Origin: a bacterium
GTDB lineage: Bacteria > Bacillota_I > Bacilli_A > RFN20 > CAG-826
DNA length: 11,699 nt
Assembly (NCBI GenBank): GCA_004561785.1
Contig: SFUB01000039.1
Location: forward strand, 1 to 11,699
Direction: 5' to 3'
Notes under the pieces: generated by a model
Databases searched by the model: none
What the model was told of the DNA's origin: nothing
Seen by the model: only the letters and a program-made list of their open reading frames with translations
Program-made: the position numbers and the translations under genes
Shown: positions 7,195 to 11,699 of the stretch, piece after piece
Layout: each line of letters starts with the position of its first letter
Position numbering within the stretch: position 1 is the first letter of the stretch

Positions 7195-7231
7195 TTTGCT
7201 TTTTGTCTATGGGCAAAGGACAAAAAGCAAA
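7195..7231. repeat. 13-bp perfect inverted repeat in the pheT-mraZ intergenic region
   Basis: TTTGCTTTTTGTC (7195-7207) and GACAAAAAGCAAA (7219-7231) are exact reverse complements around an 11-base spacer, TATGGGCAAAG. No T run follows on either strand, so it is not a clear terminator. The rest of 7232-7380 is AT-rich with poly-A and poly-T tracts and holds no gene I can support. It could be an RNA stem, a protein site or a backup terminator. Confidence 0.7.
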
Positions 7232-7384
7232 AAGGTTTCTTCAGAACCAAAAAAACTAAGATAAAGACGCAAGCAAAATAAACATAAAAAGACAAGCAAA
7301 GGCCAAGAAAGCCCCTTTTCGTTTTGGATTTACTTAGCCCTTTTCTTTTTTGCAAAAATCGTTCGGTTTTCGTTAAGAAAGCAT

Positions 7385-7393
7385 TGATAGAAA
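7385..7393 (+). promoter_or_regulatory. Candidate extended -10 for the mraZ operon
   Basis: TG-A-TAGAAA (7385-7393) resembles an extended -10 (TGnTATAAT with two mismatches) and would start transcription around 7400, just ahead of the GTGG boxes. No good -35 lies 16-18 bases upstream. An alternative is TTGCAA (7350-7355) with TTAAGA (7373-7378). A promoter is needed here because the upstream operon ends in a strong terminator, but its exact position is uncertain. Confidence 0.33.
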
Positions 7394-7402
7394 CATTTCG
7401 GG

Positions 7403-7441
7403 GTGGTAACGTAAGAAAGCCGAGGTGGTAAAAAGTGGGAA
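7403..7441 (+). promoter_or_regulatory. Putative MraZ boxes (GTGGTAA, GTGGTAA, GTGGGAA)
   Basis: Three copies of GTGG(T/G)AA start at 7403, 7425 and 7435. The spacings are 22 and 10 bases, close to two turns and one turn of DNA, so all three face the same side. MraZ of other bacteria binds short GTGG/TGGG-type direct repeats spaced about 10 bp upstream of its own operon. Here the second box overlaps the Shine-Dalgarno (GAGGTGG, 7422-7428) and the third includes the GTG start codon. The function is inferred from MraZ biology. Confidence 0.55.
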
Positions 7442-7863
7442 AACTGTTTTTCGGAACTTATTCGCGAAGCCTCGACCCCAAAGGGCGTCTATTGCTGCCT
7501 AGGGAACTCGGGATAGCCCCCGGGACGACCCTCTACGTCATGAAAGGGTTCGAAGGGTGCTTGAGCATCTATCAGGAAGAGGAATTCCATAAGATGATCG
7601 AGAAGCTCTCCTCCCTCAGCTACGAAGACCCGAATAGCCGCGCCTACATCCGTCTGGCGAGCGCCTCCATGAACAAGCTCTCCTTGGACAAAGTCGGCAG
7701 GGTGCTTTTGGGAAAAGACCTCCTCTTCGATTATTCGATCGGGAAGGATGTCACCTTGATCGGAGTCCTGGACCATTTGGAGCTCTGGGACGCGACCAGC
7801 TACGCGAAATATCTGCTCGCCAACGCCTCGAGCTACGAGACTTTGGCCGGAAGGAGCCATTGA
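7435..7863 (+). CDS. mraZ: Transcriptional regulator MraZ
   Basis: A 142-residue member of the MraZ family, a ring-forming DNA-binding protein with two swapped-hairpin AbrB-like domains that usually controls its own division-gene operon. Each domain shows its D-x-x-G-R element: SLDPKGRLLLP (12-22) and LDKVGRVLLGK (84-94). In the second, the usual proline after LL is glycine. The GTG start at 7435 is preferred because FFGTYSRSLDPKGR follows at the standard distance from the N-terminus and GAGGTGG lies six bases upstream; no other start fits. It is first in the mraZ-rsmH-small membrane protein unit. Putative binding boxes overlap its start, consistent with autoregulation. The rsmH start follows one base after its stop. 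Confidence 0.95.
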   Translation: MGKLFFGTYSRSLDPKGRLLLPRELGIAPGTTLYVMKGFEGCLSIYQEEEFHKMIEKLSSLSYEDPNSRAYIRLASASMNKLSLDKVGRVLLGKDLLFDYSIGKDVTLIGVLDHLELWDATSYAKYLLANASSYETLAGRSH

Positions 7864-7864
7864 C

Positions 7865-8791
7865 ATGGGAAGCCATTACCCCGTCTTGCTGCAGGAAGCG
7901 GTGGACGCCTTGAACATCCAAGAAAACGGCGTCTACGTGGATTGCACCCTCGGACGGGCCGGGCATTCCAGCTTGATCCTGTCCAAATTGAAATCCGGCC
8001 ACCTCTATTGCTTCGACCTCGACGAAGAAGCCCTGAAAGAAGGCGAAAGGAAACTTAGGGAAGTGGGGGATCGTTTCACCCTCATCCATGCGAACTTCGG
8101 CTCCCTCAAGGAAACCCTCGCGGAACTCGGCGTGGGCGAAGTCGACGGCATCCTCGCCGATCTAGGCGTGTCGAGCCCCCAATTCGACGAAGCCGAGAGG
8201 GGATTCTCCTACAAAGAGGACGCCCCCTTGGACATGAGGATGGACCAAAGCCAATCCTTCTCCGCCGCGACCTTGGTCAACACCTATTCCGAAAAAGAGC
8301 TCTGCCGCGTCTTCTATGAATACGGCGAAGACCCTTCCTCCCGGAAAGTCGCCCGCAACATCGTGGAAGCGAGAAAGGCAAAGCCCATTGAGACGACCTC
8401 CGAACTCGTGGAGATCATCAAAAGAAGCAAATCCGAGAAGGAGCTTCGGAAGAAAGGCCATCCGGCCAAGCAGATCTTCCAAGCCATCCGGATCGAGGTC
8501 AACGGCGAGGAAGATGCCCTCAAAGCCCTCCTCCGCGACGGGCCAAGCCTGCTCAAGAAGAAGGGGAGGCTCGCGATCATCACCTTCATGTCCCTCGACG
8601 ACAGGCTCGTCAAGCACGCCTTCCAGAGGCTCTCGATCGCCGAAGTATCCCGCCACGAGATCTCCCTCCCGGGAGAAGAGGAGATGCCCTATCGCATCCT
8701 CACCCCGAAGCCGATTTTGCCTAGCGAGAAGGAACTTTTGGAGAACCATCGTTCCGCCTCCGCGAAACTCCGGGCGCTAGAAAAGAAATAA
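7865..8791 (+). CDS. rsmH: 16S rRNA (cytosine(1402)-N(4))-methyltransferase
   Basis: RsmH (MraW) uses S-adenosylmethionine to methylate N4 of C1402 in the 16S rRNA decoding centre. The 308 residues match the family length. Visible motifs are HYPVLLQEAVDAL (4-16), the SAM-binding YVDCTLGRAGHS (24-35), CFDLDEEAL (49-57), DGILADLGVSSPQFDEAERGF (94-114), PLDMRMDQ (121-128), the substrate-side HPAKQIFQAIRIEVNGE (199-215) and the C-terminal RSASAKLRALEK (296-307). The usual I-S-F-H-S-L-E-D-R segment reads ITFMSLDDR (239-247), so the conserved His is Met242 here. AAGGAG (7851-7856) lies eight bases before the ATG. The position after mraZ is standard. Despite the substitution I expect an active enzyme. 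Confidence 0.96.
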   Translation: MGSHYPVLLQEAVDALNIQENGVYVDCTLGRAGHSSLILSKLKSGHLYCFDLDEEALKEGERKLREVGDRFTLIHANFGSLKETLAELGVGEVDGILADLGVSSPQFDEAERGFSYKEDAPLDMRMDQSQSFSAATLVNTYSEKELCRVFYEYGEDPSSRKVARNIVEARKAKPIETTSELVEIIKRSKSEKELRKKGHPAKQIFQAIRIEVNGEEDALKALLRDGPSLLKKKGRLAIITFMSLDDRLVKHAFQRLSIAEVSRHEISLPGEEEMPYRILTPKPILPSEKELLENHRSASAKLRALEKK

Positions 8792-8827
8792 CCACCCCGA
8801 TAAGCCGAAAGAAAGGAGGGGCGAACC

Positions 8828-9052
8828 ATGAAAGACAAACTCACCAAAACCGGACATAAGAAACCCTATTACCGAATGAAAAGCCTCCTGAGGATCGCTG
8901 GGCTGACCCTTGCTTTGGGATTATCCACGGCCACCCCGATCCTCATCACCTACGGCGTCGAGAACTCCAGGGCCGAAGCGGCGAAGGAAGCGGAGTCTTC
9001 TTCCGAATGCTCCACCGAAACCGAGGTTTTGAGTTTCTTCGCGGAAATTTGA
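8828..9052 (+). CDS. Small single-span membrane protein in the ftsL position
   Basis: A 74-residue protein I do not recognise. A basic N-terminus (MKDKLTKTGHKKPYYRMKSLLR) is followed by one hydrophobic segment at about 20-43 (IAGLTLALGLSTATPILITYGV) and a short Ala/Glu/Ser-rich tail with a single Cys61. The strong ribosome binding site AAAGGAGG (8812-8819), eight bases before the ATG, supports real expression. Its slot, right after rsmH, is where ftsL sits in walled bacteria, but it lacks the long coiled coil of FtsL. Positive-inside bias predicts an N-in, C-out topology. The segment could instead be a signal peptide cleaved near AEA (49-51), leaving a short secreted peptide. A terminator follows, so it is the last gene of the mraZ unit. 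Confidence 0.75.
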   Translation: MKDKLTKTGHKKPYYRMKSLLRIAGLTLALGLSTATPILITYGVENSRAEAAKEAESSSECSTETEVLSFFAEI

Positions 9053-9100
9053 GAAAAACAGAACAGCCATTTTTCTTGCGCAATCCTTGCCTAAAAAGGA

Positions 9101-9128
9101 AAAGCCACGACGCAGCGCGTGGTTTTTT
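9101..9128 (+). terminator. Rho-independent terminator between the mraZ unit and ftsA
   Basis: CCACG (9105-9109) pairs with CGTGG (9118-9122); AAG/TTT pairs (one G-T) can extend it outward. The tail is six T (9123-9128). It shows that ftsA-ftsZ are probably transcribed mainly from their own promoter rather than by read-through from mraZ. Confidence 0.8.
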
Positions 9129-9172
9129 AATATCAAGGAACCCTAAAAAACTACTAAATAATATCCAAATAC

Positions 9173-9195
9173 TTTCCTAAGCCCGCTCTAGGAAA
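9173..9195. repeat. Inverted repeat upstream of ftsA (TTTCCTA-N9-TAGGAAA)
   Basis: Perfect 7-bp arms, TTTCCTA (9173-9179) and TAGGAAA (9189-9195), flank nine bases (AGCCCGCTC). It lies in the short region that must contain the ftsA promoter, and could be an operator or an RNA hairpin in a longer transcript. Confidence 0.55.
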
Positions 9196-9203
9196 ATCAC
9201 AAG

Positions 9204-9223
9204 GGGTATATTAAAATATACCC
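9204..9223. promoter_or_regulatory. Palindrome covering the likely -10 region of ftsA
   Basis: GGGTATATT (9204-9212) and AATATACCC (9215-9223) form 9-bp perfect arms around AA, ending four bases before the ftsA ATG. Two -10-like hexamers lie within it, TATATT (9207-9212) and TAAAAT (9212-9217). No convincing -35 is seen. If the latter is used, transcription starts near 9224 and the mRNA is almost leaderless. The only purine-rich match to a Shine-Dalgarno, AAGGGG (9201-9206), is 21 bases from the start and partly inside the stem. Confidence 0.5.
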
Positions 9224-9227
9224 GATT

Positions 9228-10499
9228 ATGGAAACCAAACCTCTCGCTTGCTTCGACATTTCCCATAGTTCGATAAAACTTCTCATTGGCTATTGCCTCG
9301 ACGGCAAGCCGGTCGTCTTATACAAGAAGGAAGCCTCCGTCGCGGGGCTTGTGGAGAAGGGAGGGGGCGTCTCCGAGAACCGGGACGAACTCATCCGGAT
9401 TTTCTCCTCTTTCTCCAAATTCGACGAGCCGGAGCTGAAACTCAGGGGCTCGATTTCGGAGATCTGCCTCGCTTTGCCTCCGATCGGGCTCAAGATCTAC
9501 GAGCATGACGAATCGACCACCTGCGCTTCCTCCGACAAGAAGATCTCGCGCGTCGACATCTCCAACGTCATCGCCAAAGTCCAGAATGAGGAAATCCCTT
9601 CTGGAAGCGAAGTGGTGGACATCATCCCCGTCGCCTTTCAGCTCAACAGCGGGGAGGTTTACGCCAACCCGCCCTTGGGGATGGTGAGTTCCTCCTTGGG
9701 CGTGAAGGCGATGATCCATACTCTGCCCAACGCGATCGCCTTGGATTACAAAAACCTCGCCAACCGTTCCCAATACCGCATCAAGAAAGTCTGCGTGGCC
9801 CCTTATTGCCAAGCCGCCTTATTCGCTTTGGACCCGGAATCCCCGGCCAATTACATCTTGGTCGACATGGGATCCCGAATGACTTCCCTTACCCTGATCG
9901 GCGGCCGCGAACCTTACCGCTCCGCCCATTTCTTCTTGGGCGGGGACGACCTCTCAGAATGCATCGCTTCGCGCCTCGGGGTCGATTCTGAGACCGCCGA
10001 GAAGCTCAAGAAGGTCTATGGCTACGACTCCCGTCCCTTCCTTTATTCTCCCTCCCTGGCCGAAGGGACCGACCCCCAGAACGGATTGCCGACAAAAATC
10101 AGCCAAAAAGCCCTCAACGAGGCGATTGAGGAATACTTCGCCTCCTTCTTCACCCATTTCCAAGCGGCTTGGGAGAGCATGCTCCGCTCCGACCAGGAGC
10201 GCTTAGCCCCCTTCCCGATTCTATTGACCGGAGGGGCGAGCGAGCTCCGAGGCCTAGACGAGCTCTTCGCCAAGCGCTTCCCGAACCGGAAATTGCTCTT
10301 CCCAAAACCCGCCTCCATCGGCGGAAGGGATCCCCGCTATTCGGTTTGCCTTGGCCTATTGGCCGCCGCCTCCCATTACACCGGGAGCCTAGAGGACAAC
10401 TACCACGGCGTGGCCCACGTCGATCGGCTGAGCGAGCCCCAAGGCAAGAAAACGAGGAAGGAAAAGAAAGCCTCCGCCTCCACCGAAGACGCCCTCTGA
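9228..10499 (+). CDS. ftsA: Cell division protein FtsA (divergent)
   Basis: A 423-residue actin-fold protein that should link FtsZ filaments to the membrane. The order of actin elements is kept: phosphate-1 strand-turn ACFDISHSSIKLLIG (7-21), an FtsA-type 1C region (about 80-175, with VVDIIPVAFQLN at 129-140), phosphate-2 ILVDMGSRMTSLTLIGG (210-226), FFLGGDDLSECIASRLG (235-251) and adenosine-binding ILLTGGASELRGLDELF (331-347). Both phosphate loops deviate from the usual DIGT and DIGGGTT. The C-terminus (SEPQGKKTRKEKKASASTEDAL) is basic and polar and does not look like the amphipathic membrane-targeting helix of known FtsA. No Shine-Dalgarno is correctly spaced before ATG 9228; other starts would cut into the phosphate-1 strand. 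ftsZ follows after 16 bases. Identity rests on these motifs plus the ftsZ neighbour. Confidence 0.9.
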   Translation: METKPLACFDISHSSIKLLIGYCLDGKPVVLYKKEASVAGLVEKGGGVSENRDELIRIFSSFSKFDEPELKLRGSISEICLALPPIGLKIYEHDESTTCASSDKKISRVDISNVIAKVQNEEIPSGSEVVDIIPVAFQLNSGEVYANPPLGMVSSSLGVKAMIHTLPNAIALDYKNLANRSQYRIKKVCVAPYCQAALFALDPESPANYILVDMGSRMTSLTLIGGREPYRSAHFFLGGDDLSECIASRLGVDSETAEKLKKVYGYDSRPFLYSPSLAEGTDPQNGLPTKISQKALNEAIEEYFASFFTHFQAAWESMLRSDQERLAPFPILLTGGASELRGLDELFAKRFPNRKLLFPKPASIGGRDPRYSVCLGLLAAASHYTGSLEDNYHGVAHVDRLSEPQGKKTRKEKKASASTEDAL

Positions 10500-10515
10500 G
10501 AGGAGAAAAACCAAC

Positions 10516-11667
10516 ATGCCCAACGAACAAATGGATCTAGATAATTTCGAACCCGTGGCCCGGATCGTGGTCATCGGCGTCGGCGGAGCCGGCAACAACG
10601 CCGTCAACCGCATGATCGACGACAACATCTCCAACGTCGAATTCTACGTGCTCAACACGGATAAGCAGGCCCTTGCCACTTCCAAAGCCCCCAACCGGGT
10701 CGTTTTGGGGGAGGAAGTGACCTCCGGCCTCGGCGCCGGGGGCAACCCCTCCGTCGGCAAAGAGGCCGCCAACCAATCCAAAGAGACCATCCGCGCCATC
10801 GTCAAAGGCGCCGACCTTGTCTTCATCGCCGCCGGCATGGGCGGGGGCACCGGGACCGGAGCCGCCCCCGTGGTCGCCTCCGTGGCCAAAGAGGAGGGGG
10901 CTTTGACGGTCGCGATCGTCACCCGGCCCTTCACCTTTGAAGGCAAGACCCGCATCGCCAATTCCGTCACCGGGCTCAATGACCTCAAAGACGCGGTGGA
11001 CGCGATCATCATCGTCAGCAACGACAAGCTCCTTTCCGCGGCCGGGAAAGCCCCGATCGGGGAGGCCTTCGCCGAATCCGACCGCATCTTGGCCCAATCC
11101 GTGAGGACCGTCACCGACCTGATCCTCCTCCCCGCGGTCATCAACTTGGATTTCGCCGACGTGCGCTCGACCCTCAAAGGCGCCGGCATCACCCTCATCG
11201 GCTTCGGCACCGGCAGCGGGCCCAACAAAGCCGAGGAAGCCGCCGAGAACGCCATCAATTCGCCGCTTCTCGAGGCTTCGATCTCCGGGGCCAGGAAAGT
11301 CATCGTTTCCGTCACCTGCGGGGCCAACGTCTCCCTCTTTGACTCGCAGGAATGCGTCAACCGCATCACCGAATCCGCCGGGGCGAACGTCGACGTCATG
11401 TTCGGGGTCTCGATCAACCCCCAGCTCGACGACACGATTTTGGTCTCGGTCATCGCCTCCGATTTCTCGGAGGAATACGATTTCACCTCCGTCCCCAAAT
11501 TCACCCCCCTCCGCCGGGAAGAGGTCGGCAAAGGAGTCGATTCGACCCGCCAGAAGCAAATCGCCTCCCTTGTGGAGAAAGGCGACATCAAAGAAGAGGA
11601 AGAGGAGGACATTCAAAAGAAGATCCTCCCCAATTTCCTGAAAGGGATCCTCGGAGACGACCAATGA
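10516..11667 (+). CDS. ftsZ: Cell division GTPase FtsZ
   Basis: The tubulin-like GTPase that builds the division ring, 383 residues. Guanine-nucleotide contacts are IGVGGAGNN (20-28), LNTDKQAL (46-53) and the tubulin signature GGGTGTG (109-115). The catalytic T7 loop NLDFAD (210-215) has Asn210, Asp212 and Asp215 in place, so polymerisation-coupled GTP hydrolysis should work. Differences from common FtsZ include VSND for IPND (167-170) and ITLIGFGTGSG for the usual A-L-M-G-I-G. The linker is short, with a run of Glu/Asp, and the end reads ILPNFLKGILGDDQ, a plausible variant of the I-P-x-F-L-R peptide that binds FtsA. AGGAG (10501-10505) precedes the ATG by ten bases. It forms an operon with ftsA and ends at a terminator. 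Confidence 0.98.
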   Translation: MPNEQMDLDNFEPVARIVVIGVGGAGNNAVNRMIDDNISNVEFYVLNTDKQALATSKAPNRVVLGEEVTSGLGAGGNPSVGKEAANQSKETIRAIVKGADLVFIAAGMGGGTGTGAAPVVASVAKEEGALTVAIVTRPFTFEGKTRIANSVTGLNDLKDAVDAIIIVSNDKLLSAAGKAPIGEAFAESDRILAQSVRTVTDLILLPAVINLDFADVRSTLKGAGITLIGFGTGSGPNKAEEAAENAINSPLLEASISGARKVIVSVTCGANVSLFDSQECVNRITESAGANVDVMFGVSINPQLDDTILVSVIASDFSEEYDFTSVPKFTPLRREEVGKGVDSTRQKQIASLVEKGDIKEEEEEDIQKKILPNFLKGILGDDQ

Positions 11668-11670
11668 GAT

Positions 11671-11694
11671 AGCGCCGCAAGGCGCTTTTCTTTT
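11671..11694 (+). terminator. Rho-independent terminator after ftsZ
   Basis: AGCGCC (11671-11676) and GGCGCT (11681-11686) form a 6-bp stem closed by a GCAA (GNRA) tetraloop, followed by TTTCTTTT. It begins three bases after the ftsZ stop and ends the division operon at the window edge. Confidence 0.9.
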
Positions 11695-11699
11695 GTCCC

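Noticed and set aside
6954..7355. Reverse-strand frame with a hydrophobic N-terminus (GFLGLCLSFYVYFACVFILVFLVL) across the pheT-mraZ spacer
   Set aside because: The hydrophobic part comes from A-rich + strand DNA, which reads as Phe/Leu on the other strand. The rest is the shadow of the YceD-like gene and crosses its terminator, and the frame lacks a convincing ribosome binding site.
7155..7434. Possible rpmF (L32) after the YceD-like gene
   Set aside because: No frame contains an L32-like basic N-terminus (M-A-V-P-K...). Only a terminator, an inverted repeat and AT-rich DNA are present.
10537..11664. A 375-codon open frame on the reverse strand opposite ftsZ, and similar long reverse frames opposite pheS, pheT and the lipoprotein
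   Set aside because: They mirror strongly coding + strand genes with G/C-ending codons, show low-complexity Gly/Asp/Val or Arg/Ser/Pro compositions and match no family.
1..11699. Defence system, prophage, transposon or CRISPR array
   Set aside because: All genes are housekeeping or small membrane-associated genes with uniform codon use. No repeat arrays, integrases, transposases or terminal repeats were seen.

Overview
The window reads as chromosomal core DNA of a wall-poor or Mollicutes-like lineage of Bacilli (Firmicutes). Three things point there. The gene order YsgA-type methyltransferase -> pheS -> pheT matches Bacillus relatives. pheS has a Phe-type T-box leader, a Firmicutes device. 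The division cluster is mraZ-rsmH-(small membrane protein)-ftsA-ftsZ with none of the murein genes (mraY, murD/G, pbp, ftsW) that normally sit between rsmH and ftsA. By eye the DNA is GC-rich for such a lineage, with strongly C/G-ending codons. UGA is used only as stop and every Trp is UGG, so the standard bacterial code applies. All recognised genes lie on the + strand, with short gaps or overlaps.

Left part (1-2980): the 3' portion of a YgjP/DUF45-type metallopeptidase gene cut by the window edge; an overlapping TrmH/SpoU-family RNA methyltransferase (YsgA-like); a GC-rich terminator; then a two-gene unit of an unrecognised lipoprotein and a LURP-one-related (YxjI-like) protein that overlap by ATGA.

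Middle (2981-7193): a sigma-A-like promoter, a complete T-box leader with a UUC specifier, then pheS, pheT and a YceD/DUF177-like gene, closed by a strong terminator. The T-box should let uncharged tRNA-Phe switch on phenylalanyl-tRNA synthetase. The YceD-like gene rides along without its usual partner rpmF.

Right part (7194-11699): an AT-rich intergenic stretch with a 13-bp perfect inverted repeat; mraZ (GTG start, with repeated GTGG boxes around its ribosome binding site), rsmH and a 74-residue single-span membrane protein, ended by a terminator; then ftsA behind two tandem palindromes, ftsZ, and a terminator at the window edge. FtsZ looks functional, with its nucleotide-binding and catalytic motifs in place. 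FtsA is divergent at both phosphate loops and has no visible C-terminal membrane-targeting helix. No mobile element, CRISPR array, tRNA or rRNA was seen. I did not find a clearly new system. The most interesting items are the pared-down division cluster with its orphan small membrane protein and divergent FtsA, the control region of ftsA, and the variable base of the T-box.
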